A DNA stretch of 64,000 nucleotides from Artemia franciscana (Eukaryota; Arthropoda; Branchiopoda; Anostraca; Artemiidae), in NCBI RefSeq assembly GCF_032884065.1, contig NC_088867.1, positions 41,657,314 to 41,721,313 on the forward strand. The letters run 5' to 3'. The position numbers and the translations under genes were made by a program. Positions 25,801-39,440 of this stretch are shown in pieces. The notes under the pieces are model-generated. The model had not been told where the DNA came from. It did no database searches and saw only the letters and a list, made by a program, of their open reading frames with translations. Within the stretch, counting starts at the first letter, position 1. Every line of letters begins with the position of its first letter.

Positions 25801-27552
25801 TTCATATATTATCAACAGGTGCGAAGGCAAGAACTTATCTCAGGGAAGGAATAACATTTTGGGAAGGGAGGGGTTCATAAAAAAGTAAGATGTAAAATAA
25901 ATTATAGGTATATGTATACTTTGGGATTAGATTTGCCGGGCTCGAAGGACCCCACCATCCATGTGAACTTGGCTGGTTCATATTTATTTGAGATTATTCG
26001 TATTTTACGGAACGGTTTACATTTGAATGAATGCAGGTATGTGTGTAAATCTTATTAAAAAGGCAAAAACCAGAAGTAACCACAAATTGCATGAACCTGG
26101 TTTATAAAGAACCCAATAATTATCTTATAATATAAAAGCTTTTTTTTTAATTAGCTAGCCTTTTCAGTAATTGTAATTATAGAATTTGGTCAGTGACCGC
26201 GTAGGGAATATCTCGGGGCATGTTAGTTTTTGGTGAATGACACTTATTAATTTGAAAAATTCGCATTGAAATTAGAAAATCTGAAAAGCGGATCGTCATG
26301 TTTTAGATGGTAAACTAACAAATTAGATAGGATTTTATTTAGTGTTCGGGGATTTTATATGAGTTAGTATATATAGGTTGATTGACAAAACGAGCAAACA
26401 AAACGCAGCTTTTTTTTGCCATTTTGTGGATAACGAGAATGCGAAGACTGATACCTTCCAGACGATACTCGCTTGCAAAATAATGAAATATACGAAATAG
26501 AAATTGGCTTCAAGTGGATTATTGCAGATTTTGTTCGGGGAGAATTTTTTCAACGGTAACAAAAAGCGCATCGAAAATTTGTACATATGCATTTTTATTG
26601 CGTTTGATCGAAGCGGACAAAAAGTTCAATCTGTGAGGGGGGGGGGGTTTGTCCCGTGCTCCCTGGATACGGTCATGGGTAGATGATAGTTGCAATGACT
26701 ATAAGCCCGAGTCGTTTCTTAGCAGTGACTTGTTATAACCTAGTCTATCATCTTACATATAATCGACTTGTCTTGGTTTCGATCTTAGCAAAGTATATAT
26801 ATTTTAGACAGCTACGCAAGAGGGATATGGATGAGTTGTTCAGGTTGTTAAGCAATTTAGCATTAAATATCGGACCGAAAAAGAATTGTATTTGAGCCTC
26901 TGAAATCGTCAAAAGTGTGGCATCAAAATCTTGTCTATTTGGATATTGTTTGACCCTACGTTGTATAACAAACTCATCTGAATATTTTGTTTATTCATAT
27001 TTTGAAGTTAGGGTGTATCCGTGGTTTTTGTTTGGGGGAGTGGTATTTTTTACACAAAAACTTAAAAAATTCATTAAAAATTTATGTGTATGCAATTTAC
27101 TTTTTGCAAATCAGGAAAAGATTTGGGTGGGAGTTCAAAGCCGGTAACCCCCCTCCCTTGGACATGACCTTTTTCTAAAGAGTTTCTTTGCAGAAATTTC
27201 GTTATTGCACGAATAAAAACTAAATATTTAGTCCTAATAGCTAAAATAAAACTTTGATACACTTCCTTGCCATGTTAAGACACGTAAGTATTTTTTTTTA
27301 GGGAGAGGGGCTCTAGTTCGAGAAAACAAAATCGTAAACTTTTTCTGTAAAAGTTGTAAGGGAGCCTGTTTTTTAATTAGCAAAAAGTTTTGGGAAGTTC
27401 TAACAATGGGTAGGGACATGTAAGAAAACTCTACATTTCTATGCTTATGCCTAAATGCTTTGAGTTTTGATTTGTATTTTCTTCTAAAGAAAAAACGAGT
27501 TCAATTCTTCCTAAGCCGAGCCGTGTGTTTTCGCTCAGAAATACATTCTACT

Positions 27553-27554
<2 letters not shown>

Positions 27555-27612
<58 letters not shown>
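27555..27612. repeat. Poly(A) tract, 58 bp
   Basis: Uninterrupted A run. Could be the tail of a retroposed sequence, but no recognisable element body precedes it. Confidence 0.9.
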
Positions 27613-27614
<2 letters not shown>

Positions 27615-28905
27615 ACCTAACATGACAGGATTCTCTTTAGCTTATTATATATATCCGAAAACTATTTATGTGCCAGGGTGAAACTAAAATCAAATTATAC
27701 TAATTATAACCTAATAAAACTAATTTTATCTAATAAGGAAGCGAAAAATGGAATTTGTGTATGTTTTTCTTTTATTCGCTCTCTACTTTAATTAAGCAAA
27801 CTTTCGTGCAAACCATTTTCGATAACAGTCGTGCAAACCAGGTCCTACTCTTCTTATCTAAAAACTGGGAAAGTCACACGTGAATGTTCCTATTTTGTAC
27901 AGACAATGACTTCTTCTAAATAAGTTATGTGCTTTTAAAATGAAATTATGACTTTTTACATTTTTTTCCATACCTAGAATTCAAAGAAGTGGGATAAAAA
28001 TTAGCTAATTGCAGTTTATAATATATTTCTATTAAAATCTCCCAAAATCTAACAGAGAGACTTCAACTATCTACTGTAGCTTATATTCAGAGAACTTTTA
28101 TGTGTGAAAACGAGCAAAGATTATGCATTTCACAATTGCGAAAGTCTTAGCAATAAAGTGAAAATCAATTACAGCTACTGTCGAGTTCTGACTAAGCTCG
28201 GGTGTTAAGAGAATTTGATAGCTTAAAAATAATTCTGAGAGACTCAACGTCAGCTGACCATCACAAAGACAAAGGGTCAATTTGCGAATTTTCATACGGA
28301 CTAGTTATCATTAAAAGCTACGGAGAATTTGCGGCTTCAATATAAAATTTGATTAAAAAGATTGCGTAATGACATCAGCAAGGTTTTCAATTAAAGCGAG
28401 TCGCACCATGAAAAACTCCCGAAGCTGCCAAATGGATCAAATAGCGCTTTTCTTCAAGTGATTTTTGGCGCTTTTCTAACAGATATGCTAGAAAACTTTT
28501 AAGAACTGACCTTTCCTTCCCTTGAAAAAGGTTTTACTTAGTTTAATAAAAAAAAGTTATAAAACTGTATTTCTCCAGTAGAAAACTAGAGAATTAAGTG
28601 GTTTTTCTAAGATTTCCTTGGTTTTTCTAAGATTGGGTGAATCTTTAAGGTGTCAAATCCCCAGGTAGTTACCCAGGTAGATCTTTCTTTTTGTCTAAAC
28701 TCATGGTAGCACCTTGATAATTTTGGGTACCAGAGTCTTCTTAAGTCGGGATAGCACATTGCTAGATTTGGCACCTTTTGTGAATTGAAAAATAAAAAAG
28801 ATGATATCATAATACCTCCTCATGGATAAGACAACACAGATATCAACAATTCCTATCAAGAATAGATATTCAATGATTATGAATTTGTAATTGTATATTT
28901 ATATA

Positions 28906-29008
<103 letters not shown>

Positions 29009-29630
29009 CTGACTTCTATTTTCATTGCGTGACGGTTTGAGCAAAAAAAGATGCAATTGACTACGTGTATGCATTGAAGCACTACTCTTGTCATGTACAT
29101 TACTTCTTCGATTTTCTTGACCACAGAAATTAGTATTTGGCGTCCCTGTTTGTAGATGCCTTTATATCATGGTACCAAAATACACGACCTGCTTCTCCGA
29201 CTTCAGATCGAAAAACGCCTGACCCGAGATGCCCCGGCGTTAGATCTTAAGAGAACATGTCTCGGGAACTTCTACTTTTACCGAATTTATTGTGAATATT
29301 AACTTCTATGATAGTTATATTTTTGATATTATATAAAAATGAATTGTTAAATGTAAACTGCCAGTTTTCCATAATAAATCGCCTACGATTCCAGACTACT
29401 CCATCAACCTTCGCATTTATATTCCAAAAACTTCTTTTAGGAAATACAAACAAGTTTGTTTCTGATTAAAAGAAGAAATCAGCAATGAAATTTCTAATTT
29501 TGAGGTAACACTGATGTTTTTTTTTTATTTTATAATGATTTCTATACTTTTCTAATGCATTCTACTTTTTTATTGCTTACATAAATAAAAGGAGAAGAAA
29601 ATACAACTAAGAAAGAAACAAGAATCTTAC

Positions 29631-32118
29631 CTTTTTCAGAACTGAATTGTTTCCTGGCTCCACTACGACTGATCTTGAGCGGCGTTAAATTATCACAACC
29701 CTTCGTGGGCATAAAATATTCACTAGAAATTTCATTAGAACGTATTGTCTCAGATTTCTCCGTGGGAAAATCAGAATTGCTAATGAATTTACGCAGAGAA
29801 CCGCCCTCAGAGCTGTCATAAAACCCATCGTCTGTTTCTGACCCTTCGTTAAATTTGAATGCTGTGTCCAAACTGTACTTTTTATAAAATTTACGCGCTT
29901 TAGAGTCGCTTTTGATGAACTTTGATGATCTTCTGAGTTTACTTTTTAACGAGGTCAGATTAAGGCTGGTATTGTCCTTATTTTCAGAGACTGACACAGA
30001 ATCTGTGCCCTTATTTTTTGGCAGAACATATGTGTAATTCAATATCTCTTTGGTTTGTTTTTCCGGTTGAGCAGTCACAACATTTTCAGTTGATTTGTTA
30101 CGGATTCTTGGTAATTTTATTGATTTCCCCACAACTGCAGCTGTTTCATCTTTTGAGTTATTTTTTTCTGTTAATCTGTTCTGGCAATTAAAGGAATTAA
30201 TTTGCCGGATTTCTATGCAACTTTTGTATGGATAGGCTAAGCTTGAGTAAGCCCACGCTATATCCGAAGTTTCCTCTTCAGTGTTTGGCACATCTATTAC
30301 AAAATCTGTACAGAATATTGGTTTTTTTCTAATCAAAGATTCGGATGAAACAGAATTATTAATGTCCAATGAAACATTCAAGCCAAGTCTGAAATCCAAA
30401 TTCCTCTTGAGGAATTCCGAATCCTGACCGTGTGCTTGCATTTCTTCCTCGATAATTGCATCGTCAGTCTGCTCAGAGCGATAATTCATTCCTTTGACAG
30501 GGGCATAGCAATCAACTAAAGTAGAGTTTTCTCCATCTGACACATTTCTTCTGGTGTTAAATGGTTCGTAACGTATTTTACTCTTTTCAAAATCACCGCG
30601 TTTAAGGATGGATGGATTTGAGCTAGTTTTCTTTTGACCTTCATTGTTTTCATTAGTTTTGCCCTTTTTATCTTTTAGTAATTCATGTTTGAAATCTTTT
30701 TCATGCTTACTTGCCTGTATAACTACTTTGTCTATTAAATTGTTGCAGAAGTCTGAGTGTTCATGATTCGGTGGATCATCAATAAAAGACGTCCTGCATT
30801 CAGCTTCAATTATATGTTTATGATCCGAAAGAAATCCTTCTCTGCCGTCACAAATTTCTACATTTCTAGTACTTAAGACATTCTTTGATTCAACTATTGT
30901 AGGCACGTTTAAGTTGTCACATTGTTGGCAATTTTTAACAGTGGTTTGTTCTTTTGCATACATCATATTTTCTTGAGTGAAAAAACTTGTGGTGTTCTCG
31001 CAGCACTGATGTGTTATAAGATGATTTGGACCACCCACACACACCATTTCATCTGATTCCCTTTGTCCCACAGCTGGTAAATCTGTTACAGCGCATTCTG
31101 GACCCTCAACACGCTCCACAACCAATCCATCATACTTAGTGAGCTCCAGCGCCTCGATATGCTTCCGAATCGGTATGTCACATATAATGAGCTCTGATGT
31201 CTCACTAGGACTACCCCCAACTGCTTCAGGAGTATTCAATCCCTTAAATGAATCAAGAGAAGTTACTCCAGATGATACTGTCGTATCTGATTCATCTTTT
31301 TCACACCTAACAACTATGCCATTTTCTCCTACAGTAGAGGATGTGTCGGACAGATTTGTTGCTTGATCTTTTACTTTAGAACTACAAGTTATACCGGGAA
31401 CAAAAATGAGTGACTTTTCAGAGAAATTCATTTCAGAATGTGAAATTTCATTTTCATTCCAATATGCTGCGTCAAAATCCTTAAATTCTTCTTTTTGAAT
31501 CTCATTTAAATTAATTGTAGCTATGTCCAAAATAAAGGTGTCACTGGAGGAAGTTACGGTAGAACTAATATTTAAACATTCAATATCCCGTTGAATATTT
31601 GTAGATGGTGCACATATTTCTATATTACCTGATTCTAGCTCTTCTGAAATTTCGGGGTAACTACTAAAAAGAACATGTTCCTTCGCATGGGAAGCCAGCT
31701 TGCATCTTGTGGCAGGGTCATATGAGTTTTCACAAATATTTTCACTTTTCAAATCTAAAGTTGCATCATAACTATCGATAAGCCCCTGTTTAGATACCTT
31801 CTTGGCTCGTTTTTCTGTCACGTATGAAGTAGAAGAATAAGGATAGGTATACACAGCTGCACGAGGATTAATTGTCCCTTCAAGATCGTTTCTTTCACTG
31901 CTCTTTTTGAAATTTTCAAAAGGTGCTCCATGAGAGTTTTCAGCACATGCTTCTATAGGGACTCCCTCCAAAGCAAAACTTTGATTAGAACTCGACTCAT
32001 GAATTTCACCACTTGGATTAGGTTCAACAGTCTCACAAACTGGAACAACTTCCGTTTCTGGATCAACTAACGATTCAGGTAAAAAATTCAATAAATTATT
32101 CAAATCATATGCACTCAT
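29631..32118 (-). CDS. Gene A exon 1 (start codon and long disordered N-terminus)
   Basis: Minus-strand exon of 2488 nt: 829 codons plus 1 nt. Start chosen at ATG 32116-32118 (MSAYDLNNLLNFLPESL): it has A at -3 and an in-frame TAA lies 30 nt upstream (32146-32148). An in-frame TTG slightly upstream is not a plausible eukaryotic start. The donor AAAAG|GTAAGA at 29630/29631 is strong, and the leftover G pairs with GA of exon 2. The product is Ser/Thr/Glu/Asp-rich with no recognisable fold, except a basic cluster (KLRRSSKFIKSDSKARK, about residue 725-745) followed by an acidic, aromatic EGSETDDGFYDSSEGG stretch. An undisturbed frame of this length in AT-rich DNA is strong evidence of real coding. 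A 5' UTR exon further upstream is possible. The role of this region is unknown. Confidence 0.85.
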
Positions 32119-33049
32119 TTTTGACAAAGTAACATTAATCTTGTTTTAATAACAAACCACTTATAATTTAACTGTACTCAAAGTAATGCACGAAATTACC
32201 GCCGTGAACAAATATTCATATATAACTGATCATATTCTACGGATCATTTAATCTAATACTTCTTCAGAAAGATATTTATATGACAGTTGTTTTCAGTTGT
32301 TTTTATAATTCCGTTACCTGTGACTTCAATTCCTTCAAAAGCGATACATCGTAGATTAAAATTAGGTGATACAAGGGAAAAACTAAAACTTAACATTAAT
32401 AAAAAAAAATAACAGGCCGAGTTTAAGATTTCAATTATCCAAGTCACATATTTGTCAAAAGGGAATGGAGAAGTTGAGTTACTGATTTTATCAAACCAAT
32501 TTTGTAGTTCAAACCTTTTTATAATGGTGTAACCTATAGTTCGTCTAGGTTACCAATCACTTAATCCTGCACATCACAAAAATAATTTTAGGAAAAAAAA
32601 ACACTTGGTTAATCCTGATATAATATTTACAAACACAGAATTCTTTGTCACTACTAGCGTTGTGTGCGAGCTAGTGAGTCATCTAAAATATTCACACTTT
32701 TAGTTGTCACGCTTTGGTCACAATTACTGATCACTGAATTTTTATCTTAGCGAAATGGAAAATTGGGGCTATTACACGAAAAATGTCCTATTGTCAAGCC
32801 GGTTTGATCAAAACTGCTCGCCCATATGCAGCTATCTGAAAACAAGCTGCAATTTTGAAATATCCAATACCACAAAAAAAAATACCATGTGTTAGCCAAA
32901 CAAAATGACAGGAAATCTAGCCAAATCATAAATACGAATGTTATTAAATAAGTAATTTAAAAAAGGATATAGTTTATAAGAGACACAAGGAATATGACGA
33001 CGCACCTGACAACGGATCTCAGATAATCAAGAGGTGGAGCAGGTCAAAT
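32119..33049. other. Upstream region of gene A
   Basis: AT-rich DNA that should hold the 5' UTR and promoter of gene A. I see no core promoter element I would defend. Nothing coding. Confidence 0.5.
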
Positions 33050-36000
33050 TCTTTTATCAAACAGTTTGTGGTAATGAACTGTAAGTAAGAAGCAAATCGG
33101 CCCGATAGTGACCAACATTCTAAAACAAAGAATTTGCGTAGATTTTGGGGATTGCCCCCTCCTGAGCATGTCGCTCTTTATGCTAAAGCTTGACTTTTTG
33201 TCAAAATTCTTTAAGAACGACTCCTAAAATGCAAGGCCCTTTAACTAGAATAATAATCCTTTTAAGACGTTATAAAAAGACTGTTGCGTAAAGAGTGATA
33301 TATCGAGAAGGGGCATCCCTCCTCATATAGGCTACGTAATAATTTATGTTTGTTTTAAGTTTTGATATTTTTCCTTATTTTTAGATGAAAAAAATTTCTT
33401 TTTTTAAAATTTCTGATCGCTTTTAAACATTACCGGGAATCCTAGCTCCTTCTCCATGGCAAATTCCTTTGCTACCGGAAAATACCTCCATGGAAAGTTT
33501 TTACCACGTAAAATATTCCCCCCCCCCCAGAAAAAGTCACCTCAGACAATTCCACTCTAGGAGGAAATTTTTTTATTAGAGCACTTTAATTTGAAAAAAC
33601 CCCACTGTAGAAAATTCTTCCTGAAAACACCCCCACGTCCCTAGGTAGAAGGCTGCTTCTTCAGGAAGCTCCATCTGGAGAATTTGTTTCATGGAAAACT
33701 CCATGAACAAATTCTACCATTCCTACCCCATTCCTACGGAGAGATACTCTAGACTATTCCAAACCATTAAAGACCCCCCGGGCAATTCCATTAAATACTC
33801 TCCACATGTAAAACTGAGTCGGCAGAGAGAAAGTAAGACAAATAAAAATTATTTTGTGTAGGAATTATGGCAAATTTCTAAAGTACGAAATTTCTCTTGG
33901 AAATTTCACCCTCCACTCCTTGAAACTCCACACCCAAGAAAAATTATCCACGTGGAAAATCCTCCCAGCAGAAAATTCTTCTCCCAGAAAAATGTCTGTA
34001 TACTTCCCAATAATAAATACTATATACAATGGGAATATTTCATGATTTACAGACCTTTCTCCAGGAGCTGTGGGGGTCATGTCATCCCCAATGACATAGT
34101 TACTGGGCTTTTCAACTAATCTGGAAAAAAACGGCAATCTAACAATTTTGATCAAATGACTCTGAGGATAAAAGGGGGTGAGAGGGGGGCTAGTTGCCCA
34201 CCAATCTTTTTCGTCACTTTAAAAGGGCATTTCCTGATATTCTAGTTTTATTGGTTTGACCTGATCACCGAGGCGAAGAAAAAGACTAGAAACAAATAAA
34301 CACACATCCGTGACCTTTCTTCCGGCAAAAAATTAAAAATTTCACATTTTTGCAAATGGGAGCTTGAAACTTCTACAATAAGGTTCTCGCATAAGCTAAA
34401 TCTGATGGTATGATTTTCTTATCTTTAATCTTATCTATTGCTTAACTTTAAGGGGGTGTTTCTCCCCCCGCCTTTCGAAGATCAGGCAAATCTTCTTAGA
34501 CTCGTAGCTTTTGATGGGTACCGCCAAAATCAATGAAGATTATATATTTTTAATCAGAATAATATGCCAATTTTGCTATGTCTATTGATATCAAAATTCT
34601 AATTTTTGTTCGTTTTAAGTTTTAATGTCGCTCCTTACTTCCCGTTAAAAAAACTTGTTTTTTTATTTAATTTCTGAACGTTTTTGAATCAATGCATGTT
34701 TTGATTTTGGCTCTCCGCAGAGGAATAATTGAAACGAAATTTGCATTTTTCTTTTGTGCTAAATGGCTTTCTCATAATTTTGATCGAATGATTTTGAGAA
34801 AAAAAGAGCGGGGAGGAAGCCTAGTTGCCCCCCGGTTTTTTGGTTACTTAAAAAGGCAACTAGAACTTATAATTTTTTACGAATCTTTTTATTAGTTCCT
34901 ATCTGCAAAAAAAGGGAATTTTGTATTTTTTGCCAGACGAAAGATCACGGATGTGTGTTTATTTGTATTTTTTATTTTTTTTTTTCGAGGGTAACCAAAA
35001 TTACCTGAAAGGATCTTTCCATGGAGGAATTTATCACGAGGGAAGATAATTTTCATGAAGGGAGCGCTTGATTTTCCAGCATTATTTAAAAAACAATGAG
35101 AAATTAAATAAAAACAGTTTTCTGAAAGTAAAAGTTAGTTACTTAGTTACTAAGAAAAGTTACTTTCAACTGAAAGTAAGGAGCAACATTAAAACTTAAG
35201 ATGAATAGAAATTATTACGTACTTGAGGGGGTTATTCCCCTATTCAATACCTCGAAATACCTCGCTCTTAGCACTACCGTAATTTTAGTAATTTCAAAGT
35301 GGCTATTTATTCTAATTAAACGGCCTTTGTGATTCAGGGGTCATTCTTAAAGAATTGGACCAAAATTCGAACTTTAGTGTAAAGAGCGAGGTATTGACGA
35401 GAGGGTGAGCCCCCTCATGTACTAATAAAAATGTACGAATATAGAAGTTTGTTAAGTAAGTTATTTTGTACGTTACGTATATTTATTACTAATAAAAAAC
35501 GTTCGTAAAGGAAATTAAAAGTTCTAGTGGCTCTTCAAGTAACCAAAAAATTGGAGGGCAACTAGGTCCCCTTCCCCGCCCTTTTTTTTTATCAAAATCG
35601 TCCGGTAAAGACTTTGAGAAGGTCATTCAGCCAAAAAAGCTCAAATTAATCCTGAAATTTCATTTTAATTATTCATGTACGGTGATCCAAATTCAAAAGC
35701 TGCATTAATTCAAAAACGTTCAGAATTTAAATTTAAGAAAAAACAAGTTTTTTTCAAGTGAAGGTAAGAAGAAACATTAAAACTTGAAACGAACAGAAAT
35801 TATTATATATATAAGAGGGTTCGTCCCCTTCTCAATACCCCACTCTTTATGCTAGAGTATTTTTAATAATTTCAAAAGAGCTATTCATTCTAATTAAACG
35901 ACCTTTGTGATTCAGGGGTTATTCTTAAAAAATTGGAACAAAATTCGAACTTTAATAAAGAGTAAAGTATTGACGAGGAGGCGGACACATACGTAAAAAA

Positions 36001-36785
36001 AAAACAAATATAGAAGTTCGTTGCGCAAGTTAATGTGTAAGTTATGTGTGTTTATTACTAATAAAAAACGTTCGTAAATAAAATTAAAAGTTCGAATGGC
36101 CTTTTCTTAACCAAAAAAAGTTGGGGAGGCCCCCTCCCCCCACCTCCTTTTTTAAATCTTCCAATCAAAACTTTGAGAAAGCCATTTAGCCAAAAAAATA
36201 AAATTAATATGCAACATGACTTTTAATTATTCATGTACGGTGAGCCACAATCAAAACCTGCATTAATTCAAAAACATTCAGAAATTAAATAAAAAGACAA
36301 TTTCTGTTCATTTAAGAATTGGAACAAAATTCGAAATTCAGTGTAAAGAGCAAAGAAAAAGCAAGGAGGCAAATATATACGTAAAAGGAATAAATAAAAG
36401 AATATAGAAGTTCGTTACGTAAGTTAATTTGTATGTTATGTGTATTTATCACTAACAAAACGTTCCTAAATAAAATTAAAAGTTCTAATGGCCTTTTTAA
36501 GTAACCCAATAAAAATTGGAAGGCAACGAGGCCAGCACCTTCACCCCCTTTTCTAAATATTCCAATCAAAACTTCGAGAAAGCGATTTAGCCTAAAAAAA
36601 AAATTTTAAGGCCATTTAGCCTTAAAATCAATATGCAACATTTTTTTTAATTATTCATGTATGGTGAACCATAATTAAAACCTGCATTAATTCAAAACGT
36701 TCAGAAATTAAATAAAAAAAAACAATTTCGGTTCGTTTTAAGTTTTAATGTCACTCCTTACTTTTTGTTAAAAACAAACTTGTTT
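33050..36785. repeat. Cluster of foldback-family fragments in mixed orientation (R8)
   Basis: At least four pieces of the family abut here. 33052-33410 is a plus terminus joined to a palindromic module. 33430-34600 is minus-oriented middle and 5' blocks (CCATGGAAAG, AGTTACTGGGCTTTTC, TTGATGGGTACC). 34600-34895 is a minus-oriented tail. 34900-36330 is plus-oriented (TTTTGTATTTTTTGCCAGAC, then modules near 35200-35420 and 35790-35990), followed by a repeated tail 36300-36785. This looks like successive insertion of family members into one another. No protein is encoded. Confidence 0.7.
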
Positions 36786-37189
36786 TTATTTAATATTTAC
36801 AACAATGAAAAACAAGAATAAAAATTACAGTGAAATAATATCTTGAATAGCTGAGTTTGGAAAAATTATAATTCTCAAATATTAAATATTCAGTTTGTTT
36901 TCATTAGATCTTTTTAGTCGTTTTGATTGTTACTGGGATTAATTTTTAATTTGTTGCCCTTGTTTCGACAAATAAAAGCACATGGTTCAAGATACATTTA
37001 GTTTTCAATAAAACACAAATGGCAGAATAGGCTTTAAAACTTTACAGTCAGGGGAGAGGGAAGGGGGTAGAATCTAAACACCTGTTTGTAGTAATTTTTG
37101 TTTGTTTTAAGTTCGACTTAACTATTCATTTTAATCTTCACTCATCTTATTTTTTTTTTATTCATTTGTATTTTTTTTATTATTTCTTT
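36786..37189. other. Intergenic, unannotated stretch
   Basis: AT-rich DNA between the repeat cluster and the minisatellite. Nothing recognised. Confidence 0.5.
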
Positions 37190-37975
37190 GTCCATTTGTA
37201 TGTCTGAATTTGTGTATTTGTATGTGTTTTTGTCTCTCTCACTCGCTATACCTGTGTGTCTTGGCAGTTGTTTGCTTTTCCCAGTGTCTGTATTTGTCTG
37301 TTTGTATTTATGTATCTGCGTGTTTATATTTTTTTGTGTCTCTTTCAATTCCTGTGCCTGAGTATCTTAGTAGATGTTTGCTTGTTCCAGTGTCTGTCTT
37401 GTCTGTTTGTATTCTGATTCTGTGTGTATGTATTTGTTTTTTTCTGTCTCACTCTCTGTGCCTGTGTGTCTAGGGCGGGTGTTTGCTTGTTCCAGTTTCG
37501 GTCTTTGTCTGTTTATATGTCTAAATCTGTGTGTTTGTATGTGTTTTTGCTTCTTTCACTCTCTGTGCCTGTGTGTCAGATCGGGTGTTTGCTTGTCCCC
37601 AGTGTCTTTCTTTGTCTGTTTGTATGTCCGGATCTTTGTGTTTTTGTCTCTTTCGCTCTCAGTGCCTGTGTGTCTAGGTGGGTGTTTGCTTGTCCCGGTG
37701 CCTGTCTGTATATCTGAATCTGCGTGTTTGTATATTTTTTTGTCTCTCTCACTTTCTGTGCCCGTGTGTCTGGGCGGGTGTTTGCTAGTCTCAGTGTATG
37801 GCTTTGTCCTTTTGTATGTTTGTATTTTTTTTCCTCTCCCTTTTTCTGTGTGTCTGGGCGGGTGTTTGCTTGTCCACGTGTATGGCTTTGTCTGTTTTTG
37901 TGTTTGAATCTGTGTGTTTGTATGTGTTTTTTGTCTCCGTCACTTTCTGACCTGTGTGTCTGTTCCAAATGTTCC
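37190..37975. repeat. Minisatellite, about seven units of roughly 100 bp
   Basis: Degenerate tandem repeat rich in TGTCT/TGTTTG. Landmarks TGTTTGCTTGT recur at about 37372, 37479, 37586, 37683, 37780 and 37863, and TCTGTGCCTGTGTGTCT recurs between them. The Cys/Leu/Val-rich frames of up to 177 codons across it are by-products of the repeat being open in several frames on both strands. Confidence 0.85.
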
Positions 37976-38175
37976 AAATTTTTTACTTACCGACTTAGTG
38001 TCAAAAATTTAATGAAAACACTTTTGAGTACAACAAACTTAGCTAGTTAATATATTGTGAGTGTTTTAGTTGCTGACCGAGTAACAAAAATTAAATGAAA
38101 GCACTTTTAAGTGCAAAAAAATCGCCTAATGGAAAAATGCCGTATGTTTTACTTGCTGGCTGAGTACCGAAAATG
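37976..38175 (+). repeat. 85-bp tandem repeat, left block
   Basis: Two to three degenerate units with landmarks TTAATGAAAACACTTTTGAG, TACAACAAACTTAGCTAGTT and GTGTTTTAGTTGCTG. The same unit makes up the array at 39900-40745, mostly in the opposite orientation. Confidence 0.7.
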
Positions 38176-38229
38176 TAGTAAATTCAGTTTTGACTACAAC
38201 AAGCTCAGCTTGTTCTTTATTCGTGGGAG

Positions 38230-39440
38230 CATGGTGACGAATCTCTGGAGTCTTTCCTTGGTTTCCTAAGCTCATAGGATCCAAAACTTAAATTGGCTCA
38301 GGAACTAGAGGTAGAAAGCCTCTTCCTTTCTTAGACGTCCTGGTTCACGGAAATGATACATGCTTTGAGTTTGGAGTCTATAGAAAACCCACACATAGTG
38401 ACCGATACTTAAATTATTCTCTAACAATTCTCCTGCAGCAAAAAGAAGAGTAGTTTTTTCTCTAGTTGGCAGAGCATTGCAAGTATGTTCTCCACATTTC
38501 CTGTATTCAGAGCTTGACCACCTTAGAGATATTTTATTTAGGAATCAGTATCCAATTAGTTTAATACATTCTGCAATTGGAAAACATTTAAAAAAAATTA
38601 TCAGATAGTAACACAGTAAACGCAAGTCAAAAGAAAAATTCAGTTTATCTTGATCTCCCGTATGTTAAAAGGGTATCAGACCACATTTCCGAATATCTAG
38701 GGAAAAATAATATTTTAATTTAATACAGACCCCAAAAAACTATCAGTTCCCAAATCTACCAAGGTAAAGACACTATCCCAGTGAAAATTCTGGTGTCTAC
38801 AGAATTCCTTGCTCTTGTGGTCTTTGGTACATCGGAAGAATTGATCAACGACTTACGGATTGATTAATTGACTTACAGTAAACGCAAGTCAAAAGAAAAA
38901 TTCAGTTTATCTTGATCTCCCGTATGTTAAAAGGGTATCAGACCACATTTCCGAATATCTAGGGAAAAATAATATTTTAACTTAATACAGACCCCAAAAA
39001 ACTATCAGTTCCCAAATCTACCAAGGTAAAGACACTATCCCAGGGAAAATTCTGGTGTCTACAGAATTCCTTGCTCTTGTGGTCTTTGGTACATCGGAAG
39101 AATTGATCAATGACTTACGGAAAGATTAACTCAGTACCCTGTCTCAAGTAATAACACCCTTAAAAAGCGGAAAAAAGCAGAAAATTTTGACTCTAACCTC
39201 TCAAAACACATATTTGATAATCCAGACCATACGGTTTTATTTAAACAAGCTAGCCTAATTTCGCATGACAAAAGTATTGTCCAGTACTACAGAAAAGCTG
39301 TTGAAATTCATAAATACCATCATTTAGGTCTAGCTTTGAACAGAGATTCAGGTGATTTAAGAGTAAATGAGTCGTATTTTGGTTTTCTCACAAGATAAGC
39401 CGATACTTCAGTAATCCCTGAAATAAACGTTGAACCACAT
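38230..39440 (+). mobile_element. Penelope-like element, degraded RT C-terminus and GIY-YIG endonuclease
   Basis: Broken but clear coding remnant. At 38310-38450 a frame reads KPLPFLDVLVHGND then FGVYRKPTHSDRYLNY, the conserved C-terminal RT region of Penelope-like elements. After a frameshift, RRVVFSLVGRALQVCS and RDILFRNQYPISLI follow. The endonuclease core GVYRIPCSCGLWYIGR (38792-38839) has the G-Y and YIG residues of GIY-YIG nucleases. It recurs at 39054 because of a tandem duplication. The second copy runs on through KKRKKAENFDSNLSKHIFD, YYRKAVEIHKY (catalytic Glu candidate) and LALNRDSGDLRVNESYF to a stop near 39400. A TGA interrupts the second copy just after YIGRIDQ. The N-terminal RT domain is missing. 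Not functional. Confidence 0.88.
38614..39121 (+). repeat. Tandem duplication inside the Penelope-like element, period 262 bp
   Basis: 38614-38859 and 38876-39121 are nearly identical (a handful of single-base differences such as TTTAATTTAATAC versus TTTAACTTAATAC), separated by 16 bp. The duplication doubles the GIY-YIG core. Low divergence says it is recent relative to the decay of the element. Confidence 0.9.

Noticed and set aside
32119-32127. TTG start for gene A exon 1
   Set aside because: Eukaryotic gene; the ATG three codons later has a good context and an upstream in-frame stop.
37374-37977. 177-codon plus and 133-codon minus frames as genes
   Set aside because: They lie wholly in a tandem repeat that is open in several frames on both strands.
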